Positions 18,552 to 26,994 of a DNA stretch of 64,000 bases are shown in pieces. Location of the stretch: the NCBI GenBank assembly GCA_022819945.1, contig JAJEGI010000108.1, positions 136,880 through 200,879 on the forward strand, in the 5' to 3' direction. The notes below the pieces were generated by a model that did not search any database, was not told the origin of the DNA, and saw only the letters and a program-made list of their open reading frames with translations. How positions within the stretch are numbered: the stretch's first letter is position 1; each line of letters begins with the position of its first letter. This stretch comes from Candidatus Poribacteria bacterium (GTDB taxonomy: Bacteria; Poribacteria; WGA-4E; WGA-3G). Both the position numbers and the translations under genes were made by a program.

Positions 18552-19153
18552 ATGGCATTTAGCGACTTCAAAAAACTCTCTGAAGTTCAAGAACAATTTA
18601 GAATCAAATATATGACAAGTGACTTTTTAAGGTTGAGGTAGCAAATCCTCCGGAGCAATTTCTTCAAGAATTTAGGTTTACCATGCAAAATATCAACGTT
18701 TTTTCGTCTGAGGCATCACGTTGTGAGGCAATTATCTTTCCAATTTTAAGGGAAGTTTACAAGGCGTATGCTGATAACTATGCCCTCTGGATAAGGGAGC
18801 CGATCATCTATGATGAGACCCTGAGTGGCACGCCGGATTACCTTGTTGCTACGAAATCCGAATTGGGCACGACGGTTGTCGGCACGCCCTTGATAATGTT
18901 GGTTGAGGCGAAGAAAAACGATTTTGAACAAGGCTGGGGGCAATGCCTCGCGGAACTGGTAGCCGCGCAAAAAATCAATGATGCTCCAGATGTTCCGGTA
19001 TACGGTATTGTGAGCGATGGTGAACGATGGCAATTTGGGAAACTTGTTGACGACGGTTTCACCCAAAACAGAACAACCTTCAGCATAGATAATTTGCCAG
19101 TTCTTTTTGGAGCGATTAATGCTGTCTTTAAAGCGGCAAGTACGGCACAGTAA
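18552..19153 (+). pseudogene. frameshifted restriction-endonuclease-like gene
   Basis: The 5' part from ATG 18552 reads MAFSDFKKLSEVQEQFRIKY and stops at TAG 18639. The downstream frame continues the same product: from about 18626 it reads KVEVANPPEQFLQEF, then through the Met at 18683 to 19153. Joined, it matches the layout of a protein family common in cyanobacteria that starts with a SDF-xxL-x-x-V motif and carries a PD-(D/E)xK-like core. Here that core is TPDYLVATKSEL then IMLVEAKKNDFEQGWGQCLA. The frames shift by -1 at the run GACTTTTTAAGG (18621-18632). The simplest view is a single-base indel in the T run. A shorter product starting at Met 18683 (156 residues) may still be made. Confidence 0.65.
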
Positions 19154-19187
19154 CTTGTGCCTACTATGCTATTAAGGAGGGTCTCTC

Positions 19188-19493
19188 ATGACTGAGACGC
19201 TTGAAACATTAGCAAAGAGAGTAAATCAGCTAGAAAAAGTGGTTGCAGAGATGATGCTGCAACTCTCCCAGATCGTTAATACATCGAAGTCTGCGGATCC
19301 GAAGGTCCACAAGATAGCGGATAAGCAGAATGAGGCACAAGCTATCCAGAAAATGCGTGAACACCTCGGAATTGCTGATATAGAACTCATGCCACTTGAA
19401 GAACTTCGCAAGCGTATGGCACGCCACGGTATCCGCGCGGAGGATAACGAATTTAGCCGTGCAATTATTGAAGAACGTGAGAAAAATAAGTAA
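19188..19493 (+). CDS. small hypothetical protein with N-terminal coiled coil
   Basis: 101 residues. The first 30 form a heptad pattern (LAKRVNQLEKVVAEMMLQLS) suggesting a coiled coil. The C-terminal half reads KMREHLGIADIELMPLEELR then GIRAEDNEFSRAIIEE. I do not recognise it. AAGGAGGG lies before the ATG. It sits between the endonuclease-like pseudogene and hicB, so it is part of a small accessory patch. Confidence 0.75.
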   Translation: MTETLETLAKRVNQLEKVVAEMMLQLSQIVNTSKSADPKVHKIADKQNEAQAIQKMREHLGIADIELMPLEELRKRMARHGIRAEDNEFSRAIIEEREKNK

Positions 19494-19534
19494 GTATGTA
19501 TTATTTCTTTTCACCATCAAAAAGGAAATCCCAA

Positions 19535-19759
19535 ATGCAATCGTTCAAGATTATCGTTGAAAAACACAAGGAAGGTTATGTTGCCTATCCCCTCGGTCTT
19601 AAAGGTGTTGTCGTGGGGGAAGGAGATACCTACGAGGATGCTGTCGCTGACGCGACTTCTGCAATTGAATTCCACATTGAGACTTTTGGTACAGAAGCCT
19701 TTGAACTCGAAGAACCTGTTTTAGATGTCTTCATAACGGAAGCAGGGGTTGCTGTTTGA
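19535..19759 (+). CDS. hicB: HicB-family antitoxin
   Basis: A 74-residue protein with the partial RNase H fold pattern of HicB: FKIIVEKHKEGYVAYPLGLK, GVVVGEGDTYEDAVADATSA, then a C-terminal strand. The ATG at 19535 follows AAAGGAAAT; an ORF extension upstream to 19496 lacks support. The stop overlaps the start of hicA by one base (TGATG), the usual coupling for a toxin-antitoxin pair. No C-terminal DNA-binding domain is present, so it is the short form. It is expected to neutralise the HicA toxin. Confidence 0.8.
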   Translation: MQSFKIIVEKHKEGYVAYPLGLKGVVVGEGDTYEDAVADATSAIEFHIETFGTEAFELEEPVLDVFITEAGVAV

Positions 19760-19998
19760 TGCAACAGTTTCCGGTTGATGTGCGAAAAACTAAAGCAATT
19801 AGAACGTTGGAAAAGTTGGGCTTCCGTGTCGTGCGTGAAGGAAATCACATCTCAATGGTACGAGAGAATCCAGATGGAAGTCGAACTCCATTAACTATGC
19901 CGAATCATCGTCGTATTAAAGGGGCAACTTTACGCCGAATCTGCACTCAGTCTGGAATCTCCAGAACCGATTTTCTGGAGGCTTACGAACAAACGTAA
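19759..19998 (+). CDS. hicA: HicA-family toxin (mRNA interferase)
   Basis: A 79-residue protein of the double-stranded RNA-binding-like HicA fold. It has AIRTLEKLGFRVVREGNHI with the catalytic-type GNH, RENPDGSRTPLTMPNHRRI, and the C-terminal helix GATLRRICTQSGISRTDFLE. The typical HicA pattern G-S/N-H followed by the HP-type strand is intact, so the toxin looks functional. The gene order is hicB then hicA, the reverse of the E. coli hicAB order. It converges with the MDR dehydrogenase, 3 bases apart. Confidence 0.82.
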   Translation: MQQFPVDVRKTKAIRTLEKLGFRVVREGNHISMVRENPDGSRTPLTMPNHRRIKGATLRRICTQSGISRTDFLEAYEQT

Positions 19999-20001
19999 AC
20001 C

Positions 20002-21075
20002 TCACGGCACTAACTGCACCTTAATCGAATCCTTCCCGTGCTGAACCATCTCAAACCCTGTAAGATAGTCCTCCAACGGCAATTGATGCGTCACAATATG
20101 ACTCACATCAATTAAACCACGATGGATATAGTCAATCGCCAACGGATACGCATAGGGCCCCAAATGTGAACCGTGGATGTTCAACTCTTTCGTGTCGCCG
20201 ATGATTGTCCAATCCACAGTTACGGGTTCTCGCATCACGCTGAATTCAACAAAGGTACCTGCCTTCCGAATCATGTGCAGTCCTTGCTCAACCGCTTTCG
20301 GGTGCCCCGTCGCTTCAATATAGACATCACATCCGTAGCCTTCCGTCAAATCCAACACCTCTTGGACAGCATCCGTCTCCGACGGGTTAATCCCAATATC
20401 CGCGCCCAACTTTTTCGCCACCTCCAACCGCTTTGGCATCAAATCAACAGCAATCAGCACACCCGGATTCTTCAACTTCGCCGCGCCAATCATACCGAGC
20501 CCGAGCGTTCCGGCACCCGCGACCACGACAACATCACCAAACTCAATGTCGCCGCGTTGCACGGCGTGAATCGAGCAGGCGAGTGGTTCAATCATCGCTG
20601 CGTTCGCTATCGGAATGTCAGAAGGCACTTTGTAAACGAGCGAACGTGCTGGAAACTTCATATAGTCCGCCATGCCGCCGTTGACAACCGGTTGAAACCC
20701 GTAGATGTTGTGGACTTGACAGAGCCAATACTTCCCTGTTCGGCAGTACCGACATTCCCAACACGGAACGATCTGCTCCGCGATCGCGCGATCACCGGTT
20801 TCCAGTCCGTACTTCTCGCCTGCTCCTGGACCGAGTTCTACGACCTCACCGATGAATTCGTGCCCAGCGATCACCGGTGCTTCTACATACGGTTGACGGT
20901 GCTCGTCACCCCAGAAAAGCGGCGCGCCTGTATAGCACTTAATGTCGCTGGCGCAAACGCCGCAGGCATCCACCTTAATAACGACTTCACTGGGACCCGC
21001 CTCTGGCATCGGGACCTCTTCAAGGCGGTAATCGAAAGGTTCGCGACACATAATCGCGCGCATCGTTTCTGACAT
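20002..21075 (-). CDS. zinc-dependent MDR alcohol/polyol dehydrogenase
   Basis: 357-residue medium-chain dehydrogenase. The catalytic zinc region is DACGVCASDIKCY plus AGHEFIGEVVELG. The structural zinc lobe is complete, with four cysteines in CWECRYCRTGKYWLC. The nucleotide fold has VVVAGAGTLGLGMIGAAKL followed by an acidic residue (AVDLMPKR), which favours NAD. The family includes sorbitol, threonine and L-idonate dehydrogenases; the exact substrate is unclear. It is transcribed leftwards behind a family B repeat that occupies its upstream region. Confidence 0.88.
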   Translation of the reverse strand: MSETMRAIMCREPFDYRLEEVPMPEAGPSEVVIKVDACGVCASDIKCYTGAPLFWGDEHRQPYVEAPVIAGHEFIGEVVELGPGAGEKYGLETGDRAIAEQIVPCWECRYCRTGKYWLCQVHNIYGFQPVVNGGMADYMKFPARSLVYKVPSDIPIANAAMIEPLACSIHAVQRGDIEFGDVVVVAGAGTLGLGMIGAAKLKNPGVLIAVDLMPKRLEVAKKLGADIGINPSETDAVQEVLDLTEGYGCDVYIEATGHPKAVEQGLHMIRKAGTFVEFSVMREPVTVDWTIIGDTKELNIHGSHLGPYAYPLAIDYIHRGLIDVSHIVTHQLPLEDYLTGFEMVQHGKDSIKVQLVP

Positions 21076-21085
21076 TTTTTATTCT

Positions 21086-21208
21086 AAAACCTATAATTAA
21101 TTGGGCACACTCAAACAGTGTAAATGCCTATAACAGACATTCACACTGGCACAACCTAAAAGGTTATGCTACAAATATGTCTATTTATTTTCACGATTCA
21201 CTACAATA
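21086..21208. repeat. family B MITE-like element, copy 1
   Basis: From AAAACCTATAATTAATTGGG to CGATTCACTACAATAG this matches the element at 42138-42258 almost throughout, including CACTCAAACAGT, ACTGGCACAACCTAA and GTCTATTTATTTT. It contains inverted ACAGT/GTGCC-type internal pairs and no ORF. It lies in the upstream region of the MDR gene. Confidence 0.65.
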
Positions 21209-21275
21209 GGACCCTCTGTGTCGGTTCGGTTAGGAATGCACGTCGCATTTGGGTGAGTACACCGCAAAACCGAAC

Positions 21276-21803
21276 CTACCGAGGGATGAATCGGTTGTGG
21301 TGCAAGATGTGGTAGGCGGCGATGCCTAACGAAACATGGACGTTCAGTGATGCCCCCGCGCCGTACATCGGAAGGAAAACCACCATATCGCAGGCAGCAA
21401 GTGTTCGTTTCGTCACGCCGTGATCCTCATGCCCTACAATGAGACAGATTTTATCAGGGTAGTCCACCGCATCATAACGGACTGACTGCGCCGTAACCTC
21501 CAGGGCACAACTCATGTAACCGTCCGCTTTGAGCGATACGATTGCGTCTGCTGCTTGCTCTACATACCTCCACTTTACCCGTCGGTGCTTTCCTCGCGCG
21601 ACTTTGCGAACAAGTGGGTGGGGTGGTTGCGCACTGATACCTGTTAGAATGAGTTCGTTGACACGGCACGCATCCGCTATCCGAAAGGCAGAACCGACAT
21701 TAACGGGATCTTGCATGTCTTGTAGGACAAAAACCAGTTCTCTTTCTGGCGGTTCCGACTGTTTCAGAAAATCTTTGAGCGGTTTGCCACGTAGTTGTTT
21801 CAT
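21276..21803 (-). CDS. TrmH-family (SPOUT) RNA methyltransferase
   Basis: 175 residues, the size of the catalytic SPOUT domain alone. Motif 1 is NVGSAFRIADACRVNELILT. Motif 2 is ICLIVGHEDHGVTKRTLAAC, where most members have GxExxG. Motif 3 is FLPMYGAGASLNVHVSLGIA, close to the usual IPMxGxxxSLNVSVA. It would methylate a ribose 2'-OH in tRNA or rRNA. There is no N-terminal substrate-binding domain. It follows the aldo/keto reductase by 7 bases and is probably in one operon. Confidence 0.85.
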   Translation of the reverse strand: MKQLRGKPLKDFLKQSEPPERELVFVLQDMQDPVNVGSAFRIADACRVNELILTGISAQPPHPLVRKVARGKHRRVKWRYVEQAADAIVSLKADGYMSCALEVTAQSVRYDAVDYPDKICLIVGHEDHGVTKRTLAACDMVVFLPMYGAGASLNVHVSLGIAAYHILHHNRFIPR

Positions 21804-21810
21804 TCAACCC

Positions 21811-22587
21811 TTAAGCCGCCTTGCGTTGTATCAAACGCCGTCTCGCACTCGCTCGCGCCAGCCCAACATCTAAGGTGATATGATGGTAATCCGTCATACC
21901 GAGGTTAACCGCATGCGCCGTTTCGAGGTTGAAACCCCATTCAATCCATTCCGGTATATCTGCTTCTGGAACATCACCCGCAACAACAACCTTCATGATA
22001 CTGATACCCTTTCCGAGGTCATACGCGCGTTGGATATATTCCAGATGCTTGTCAAGGGAACCTCCTTCTAACATCTTACCTTCTTTGTTGGCAGTCGCAA
22101 GGATAACCTCAAGTTCTGGATGATCAATCACCGCGTCCATGACAGGCCCCGTGTAGATGTGCGTGGAGCAACCGATAACCCGGATTTTGCCAGCGGTTTT
22201 TGCTTCTCGGAACGCGTCTAACGCCCCTTCGCGTGATACTAAATCTTCGGGGGTGGAAATACCATGCAACAGCAAAACATCCAAATAATCCGTTTGCAGT
22301 TCCCGAAGCGAACGCGTGATGCTCGCCTTGGCACCCTCGTAATCTTTCGCGCCGGTCTTCGTCTGAATGACAACTTCGTCTCTGCTAATCTGTCGGACTG
22401 CGTCTCCGAGATGCGGTTGCGTCCCGTAACCTTCAGCGGTATCCCAGAAGGTAACGCCTTCGTCAAGTGCTTTCAACATCAGTTTGCTACCCGCTTCAAT
22501 GGTATCGCAGGTGTCCTTAATCCGTCCTGCCCCGAAGCAGAGTCGTGAGATCTCTAAACCCGTTTTTCCGTACGCTAAATATTCCAT
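21811..22587 (-). CDS. aldo/keto reductase family protein
   Basis: About 258 residues. The AKR barrel is indicated by YGKTGLEISRLCFGAGRI, the catalytic Asp and Tyr in FWDTAEGYG, a Lys in VVIQTKTGAKD, and the His in LDVLLLHGIS. This is the Asp-Tyr-Lys-His tetrad. The start at 22587 is preferred because GTGGAGG lies just before it; an ATG 18 bases upstream is also in frame. The physiological substrate is unknown. Confidence 0.87.
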   Translation of the reverse strand: MEYLAYGKTGLEISRLCFGAGRIKDTCDTIEAGSKLMLKALDEGVTFWDTAEGYGTQPHLGDAVRQISRDEVVIQTKTGAKDYEGAKASITRSLRELQTDYLDVLLLHGISTPEDLVSREGALDAFREAKTAGKIRVIGCSTHIYTGPVMDAVIDHPELEVILATANKEGKMLEGGSLDKHLEYIQRAYDLGKGISIMKVVVAGDVPEADIPEWIEWGFNLETAHAVNLGMTDYHHITLDVGLARASARRRLIQRKAA

Positions 22588-22774
22588 TATATCCTCCACA
22601 TCCAATCGTTGGCTTCTTCAGTAGATGCTTGTATGACGATGATTTTGTAAACTGGTTCAGATGTCCTTTGATATACTTTAACCGAATTTCGCCCAAAAAT
22701 GCAACCTTTTTTTCTTGGTAACAAATCAGTTTTCAGGTATTATAGTAAAATCTGCAATTATCTATACACCAACG

Positions 22775-22803
22775 CGCTGGCGAGGATACAATCCTCGCCA
22801 GCG
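22775..22803. repeat. perfect 13-bp hairpin in a divergent spacer
   Basis: CGCTGGCGAGGAT at 22775-22787 and ATCCTCGCCAGCG at 22791-22803 form a perfect stem around a 3-base loop. It lies in the 430-base spacer between the aldo/keto reductase and nagA. Neither neighbour ends here, so it is not an obvious terminator and is more likely a small palindromic repeat. I see no gene in the rest of the spacer. Confidence 0.7.
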
Positions 22804-23017
22804 GGGGTAGAGTTTTTTGTTCCCCGACAAACTGTAAACATATTTTCGGATTTTACGATATAAAGAAACCATCGGAAACCTTCAGTGTTCGGGGCAAAGG
22901 ACTTGGTTGGAAGGTTGTAAGGTTAGCACCCAACTTTCCATTCTGCCACCCAAAAATCTTCAATCTGCCGTTCCGTACTGAATACCGACTGTTAATGGCT
23001 GGCCGCCAGAAAAAAAT

Positions 23018-24163
23018 ATGAAATTCAGTGGACATACACTTTTCAATAACACACCTGTTGAAATCGCCATCGCCGACGATCGCGTTCAGTCAATTCGTGA
23101 GGTAGCCACAGCGGATACCAACGTCCAGATCGCGCCTGCTCCGATAGACATTCAGGTGAACGGCTTCGCAGGCTTTGATTTCAATGTTGCCACCGTTACA
23201 CCAGAGGATGTCTGTGCGATGGTGCGTGCGCTCTGGCGTGTCGGTACCGGTTTCTTGTGTCCAACAGTTGTGACCGGTTCTTTTGATGGGATATGCAATT
23301 CCATGCGTGCCATTGTAGCAGCATGCAAAGCAGACGCATTGGTTGCCCATTCCGTACTTGGGATCCATCTTGAAGGGCCCTATATCTCTGCTGAAGACGG
23401 ACCGCGCGGCGCACACCCATTGGAACACGTCAGAGACCCAGATTGGGCGGAATTTCAGCGGTGGCAGGACATCGCCGAAGGCGATATTTCCATTGTAACC
23501 CTTGCACCTGAAAAAAAGGATGCGATCCCGTTCATTGAAAAACTGGTTGCGAACGGAATTGTCGTCGCTTTAGGACACACGAACGCTTCAGCGGATGATA
23601 TCCGTGCAGCAATTGATGCCGGCGCGAAACTGTCTACACACCTCGGCAACGGTGCACACGCCTTAATCCGGCGGCATCCGAATTACATTTGGGAGCAACT
23701 CGGGGCCGATGAACTCTGGGCAAGTCTCATCGTCGATGGACATCATCTACCACCTTCTGTCGCCAAATCAATGATCCGTGCAAAGACACTTGATCGATGC
23801 ATTCTCGTTAGCGATGCGGTCGCGTTAGCAGGCATGGAACCGGGTATCTATCAGTTTGCGGGGAAATCTGTGGAGTTGACTGAGGATCGATGTGTCCACT
23901 TGGTCGGTACTGAGTATCTCGCCGGTTCCGCTATTGAATTGGCACGCGGTATCGAAAATAGTGTCCGATTCGCAGGCATCTCACTTAAAGACGCGGTATC
24001 ACTCGCGACGCTACAACCGATGTGTCTGCTCAACGCGAAAGCACAAGTAGAATCAGAAACAAACCTAATCCTCTTTGAGTGGGACACAGCACAATATGAA
24101 ATCAACCTGATAGCCACAATTGTCGGTGGCGAGTTAGTGTATCATGCGGAGACACCAGAATAA
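23018..24163 (+). CDS. nagA: N-acetylglucosamine-6-phosphate deacetylase-like amidohydrolase
   Basis: 381 residues. The amidohydrolase signature of NagA is seen in order: IDIQVNGFAGFDFN, GIHLEGPYIS with the metal Glu, VALGHTNASADDI with a His ligand, THLGNGAHALIRRHPN with a His ligand, VDGHHLP, and CILVSDAVALAG with the catalytic Asp. NagA removes acetate from GlcNAc-6-phosphate in amino-sugar catabolism. No kinase, PTS or nagB gene is adjacent, so a related N-acyl substrate is possible. A VOC protein and a PhyH protein follow on the same strand. Confidence 0.85.
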   Translation: MKFSGHTLFNNTPVEIAIADDRVQSIREVATADTNVQIAPAPIDIQVNGFAGFDFNVATVTPEDVCAMVRALWRVGTGFLCPTVVTGSFDGICNSMRAIVAACKADALVAHSVLGIHLEGPYISAEDGPRGAHPLEHVRDPDWAEFQRWQDIAEGDISIVTLAPEKKDAIPFIEKLVANGIVVALGHTNASADDIRAAIDAGAKLSTHLGNGAHALIRRHPNYIWEQLGADELWASLIVDGHHLPPSVAKSMIRAKTLDRCILVSDAVALAGMEPGIYQFAGKSVELTEDRCVHLVGTEYLAGSAIELARGIENSVRFAGISLKDAVSLATLQPMCLLNAKAQVESETNLILFEWDTAQYEINLIATIVGGELVYHAETPE

Positions 24164-24186
24164 CACAATATCGGGAGGGACACACA

Positions 24187-24573
24187 ATGCAAGACTATTA
24201 CGGCATTGGGGAGGTGTTCGTTAAAGTTTCAAACCTTGAACGGGCAGCCGAATTCTATCGAGATCTACTCGGCTTTGAAGTGATAGAACGGAACAATCGG
24301 CAGCTATATATCTATTTAGAAAACGGGCATCTTGTTCTCAAAGAGGCAGGGAGTCCTGGGCATGATGCCGGAGGTCCGATGCATTTCGCCTTTGTGACAA
24401 GCACCGAACGGATTAATCAACTCGCTGAACAATTCGCAGCCCTACCTTACCGTACTCGCGGACCTTTTGAGTTTGATGACCCGCGCGGCAAATGTCGTGC
24501 TTTTTTTATTTTTGATCCAGATGGAAATGAAATCGAGTTTAATGACCTCTACTGTCCAACCAACTCGACTTAG
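24187..24573 (+). CDS. VOC-superfamily (glyoxalase/bleomycin-resistance-type) protein
   Basis: 128 residues with the paired beta-alpha-beta-beta-beta pattern of the vicinal oxygen chelate superfamily: FVKVSNLERAAEFYRDLLGF at the start, a metal-ligand His in GPMHFAFVTS, and FIFDPDGNEIEFNDLY with the terminal metal Glu. GGGAGG precedes the ATG. It is co-directional with nagA (23 bases) and the PhyH gene (29 bases). The superfamily includes dioxygenases, isomerases and resistance proteins, so the reaction is not assignable. Confidence 0.88.
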   Translation: MQDYYGIGEVFVKVSNLERAAEFYRDLLGFEVIERNNRQLYIYLENGHLVLKEAGSPGHDAGGPMHFAFVTSTERINQLAEQFAALPYRTRGPFEFDDPRGKCRAFFIFDPDGNEIEFNDLYCPTNST

Positions 24574-24602
24574 GAATCACTATATATTGTGAGGGAACTA
24601 CA

Positions 24603-25397
24603 ATGCTAACCCCTTCAGAAATCGACGCGTTTGTTGAAAACGGTTATATCATCCGTAAAGGTGCGCTTTCCGAAACAGACATCCAAGCCTATCAGTATGC
24701 CGTTGATCGGATACTCCATAAGTGTCGCGTTGAAGGTTTACACGCTGATCACCTACGCTATATAGATGGTGAACGCGATGACATCTGGGGTGTCAATAAC
24801 ATTTTTCATCCGAGCATTCGTGAGCAGGCCCTTGTGAGTGCGCTTGCACATCCACAGATATTGGATGTTATCAAAGCACTTATTGGGGAAAGATTAAGAT
24901 ATCATCTCTGCACCCTTCTCGTCAGTTCTGAACAAAAACCGTATCACATCAACTGGCACCGAGATTCCGCACCAGATGGAGAAGTGCCGCTTGAAACGCT
25001 GAAGGGTCGGCTCAGGAACCACGTGCAACTCAACGGTGCCCTCTATGACGATGCGACGCTTTACATCGTACCCGGTAGCCATCGCCGCGAACTCACGGAC
25101 GCTGAACGCGCAGTCATACAGCAGACACCAAAAGCAGCGATGCCGAATCAACTTGTTGTCAAACTGAAAGCCGGTGACATCGTTTTTTATAATTCAAGTA
25201 TACTCCATAAAGGCTACAATATTGACGGATCAAAACGGCAAACGCTTCACTATGCGGTTCTCACCGCACCGCCGGAGAACGAACCTCCAAATCCAGAAAG
25301 TCCGACGAGTCAGGAATGGCTCAATGAACCCGATTTTCTGGGCAGTCTCCCTGACCAAATCAAACCGCTTTTTGATAATTGGTTAAAATACGGATAG
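24603..25397 (+). CDS. phytanoyl-CoA dioxygenase family protein (PhyH)
   Basis: 264 residues, with the canonical Fe(II)/2-oxoglutarate triad: HxD in INWHRDSAPDGE and the distal His in FYNSSILHKGYN, followed by the Arg in DGSKRQTLHYAVL. LYIVPGSHRREL is the usual core strand of the family. It is the third PhyH-type protein in this window. It ends the nagA-VOC-PhyH run and converges with a methyltransferase gene. The substrate is unknown. Confidence 0.88.
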   Translation: MLTPSEIDAFVENGYIIRKGALSETDIQAYQYAVDRILHKCRVEGLHADHLRYIDGERDDIWGVNNIFHPSIREQALVSALAHPQILDVIKALIGERLRYHLCTLLVSSEQKPYHINWHRDSAPDGEVPLETLKGRLRNHVQLNGALYDDATLYIVPGSHRRELTDAERAVIQQTPKAAMPNQLVVKLKAGDIVFYNSSILHKGYNIDGSKRQTLHYAVLTAPPENEPPNPESPTSQEWLNEPDFLGSLPDQIKPLFDNWLKYG

Positions 25398-25414
25398 CCA
25401 CGATGGGCAGAGCA

Positions 25415-26173
25415 CTAATCTTTGTGGCAGATCATCGCTGTGATCCAGCATAGCCGTTTGAGGAAAGGGAGGCATTTAAGGAGAGATGTATCAATCGCTT
25501 TGAACAGACGGAGGGACGCTCTATAAAGGGTCGGGATAGCGATACACTTTTGCCAGAACAGCGCACTCACCGCTGAGAGATGAAACTCTTGGTGTTCCAA
25601 CTTCTCAAATTCAGCACCGACGGTCTCAATATCTCGGACTGAGAAATAGCGCAATTTTCCCGAATATTTCAGAAACACTTTGCGATACAGCCATACCATC
25701 GGGTGATAACGCATATTTTCAATAAAAATCGCCTTACCACCCGGTTTGAGGACACGGTAACACTCTTTCGCGGTCTGTGCATGCTCTGTAAAAACTAATA
25801 CAGATTTGGAGATTATGAAATCGAAGGTATTGTCAGGAAATGCGAGGTGCATCGCATCCATCAACGCAAAGTCAACAGATTTGACAACGTTGTGTTCCGA
25901 TGCTCGTGTTTGTGCTTTAGTGAGTCGAAAAGGGAGCAGATCAATCCCGACAACAGAAGCACCCCGTTTCGCTAATAGTGTCGCAGTGCCGCCTGTGCCA
26001 GCACCTAATTCCAGCACCTTTTTTCCTTCCAAAGCCCCCATTTTCGGGAGAACATACTCGAAAACGGGGACGTAGAAGTCTTCCCACCAGAGCAAAAGAT
26101 CTGATTCAACACTATCGGAACGACCGGTAGGTCGCTGTCCTTTAGGTGTCAACATATTTTTCGATAACTGCAA
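25415..26173 (-). CDS. class I SAM-dependent methyltransferase
   Basis: 252 residues. Motif I is KVLELGAGTGGTATLLAKRG, followed by VVGIDLLPFRL (acidic residue for the SAM ribose), DFALMDAMHLAFPDNTFDF, and FTEHAQTAKECYRVLKPGGK. This is the UbiE/Methyltransf_11 pattern. The start is uncertain: TTG at 26173 or ATG at 26155. It lies 6 bases after the sugar isomerase gene and is probably the last gene of that operon. The methyl acceptor is unknown. Confidence 0.82.
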   Translation of the reverse strand: MQLSKNMLTPKGQRPTGRSDSVESDLLLWWEDFYVPVFEYVLPKMGALEGKKVLELGAGTGGTATLLAKRGASVVGIDLLPFRLTKAQTRASEHNVVKSVDFALMDAMHLAFPDNTFDFIISKSVLVFTEHAQTAKECYRVLKPGGKAIFIENMRYHPMVWLYRKVFLKYSGKLRYFSVRDIETVGAEFEKLEHQEFHLSAVSALFWQKCIAIPTLYRASLRLFKAIDTSLLKCLPFLKRLCWITAMICHKD

Positions 26174-26179
26174 GGAAAA

Positions 26180-26941
26180 TTAAGAAATTTTTCCCATCTT
26201 TCGTAGCGCGTCAATACAACGTTCAGCGCACTCAATCGGTGGGTAGGGATAACTCTCCTGCTCGACAATGTACCACTCGGTACCACCAACGGTCTCGCAG
26301 GCATGGAACACATCGTCCCAAGGGATCTCACCTTCGCCGATGAGTGCCTCATTATTCGTGCTGGCGTATTCTTTGATGTGTACCAGTTTCGATCTACCGG
26401 GATAGCGTTCAATAAACGATACTGGATCAGAACCCGCACGAAGTGTGTGCCCAATATCAATTTGCATCACGACATCGTCGCGGGTGTTACTGCCGAACGT
26501 ATCCCACGGAACCTTACCCTCCAATGTCTCAAATTCGACGGTGTGGTTATGGTAACCGGCAAACATCCCTTGATCGGCAATCTTTTCGGCGATGTCGTTA
26601 AAGATTTTCGCTGTGTTAAGCCATGCCTGCTGCGAATTGCGATATTCTTCGGATAACCCCGGCACAATAAGGTACGGGTTACCGAGCGTCTGGTTAAACG
26701 CAACCGTTTTAGCAAGTTCATCACCGAGGAGCGTGTTCAATCCGGTATGCGTCCCAGCAACTTTCAATCCGAGGTCATCACACATCCCGCGTAACTCTTC
26801 GGCAGTCCGGTCATAGTAACCTGCAAACTCAACGCCTTCATAGCCCATCTGTGCGACGGCTTGTAGGGTTAAAGATAAATCGCCCGCGCAATCGTCCCTA
26901 ACGGAATACAATTGTAATGCAATCGGAACTCTATTACTCAT
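26180..26941 (-). CDS. sugar phosphate isomerase/epimerase (xylose isomerase-like TIM barrel)
   Basis: 253 residues of the AP-endonuclease-2/xylose-isomerase-like barrel: ALQLYSVRDDCAGDLSLTLQ, GYEGVEFAGYY, AGYHNHTVEFE, MQIDIGHTLRAG and KLVHIKEYA. A catalytic Glu is likely in YIVEQESYPYPP. Relatives act on inosose, 3-keto sugars or hydroxypyruvate. Together with the Gfo/Idh/MocA oxidoreductase and MDR dehydrogenase just upstream it suggests oxidation and isomerisation of a sugar or polyol. Confidence 0.86.
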   Translation of the reverse strand: MSNRVPIALQLYSVRDDCAGDLSLTLQAVAQMGYEGVEFAGYYDRTAEELRGMCDDLGLKVAGTHTGLNTLLGDELAKTVAFNQTLGNPYLIVPGLSEEYRNSQQAWLNTAKIFNDIAEKIADQGMFAGYHNHTVEFETLEGKVPWDTFGSNTRDDVVMQIDIGHTLRAGSDPVSFIERYPGRSKLVHIKEYASTNNEALIGEGEIPWDDVFHACETVGGTEWYIVEQESYPYPPIECAERCIDALRKMGKIS

Positions 26942-26994
26942 TAAGTATCATTTCTCCACTGTTATAAGGCGGTTCTCAGCACCCGCATATTGAC

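Noticed and set aside
18615-18640. Programmed -1 frameshift site in the endonuclease-like gene
   Set aside because: The run C-TTT-TTA is not a proper X-XXY-YYZ slippery heptamer and no clear downstream structure was found; an indel is simpler. Kept only as a possibility.
20173-21072. 299-residue open frame opposite the MDR dehydrogenase
   Set aside because: The dehydrogenase frame has complete zinc and NAD motifs; the opposite frame shows no domain and is Arg/His-rich as expected for a shadow.
22775-22803. Terminator for the aldo/keto reductase or nagA
   Set aside because: Both genes start, rather than end, at this spacer, and there is no T-run.
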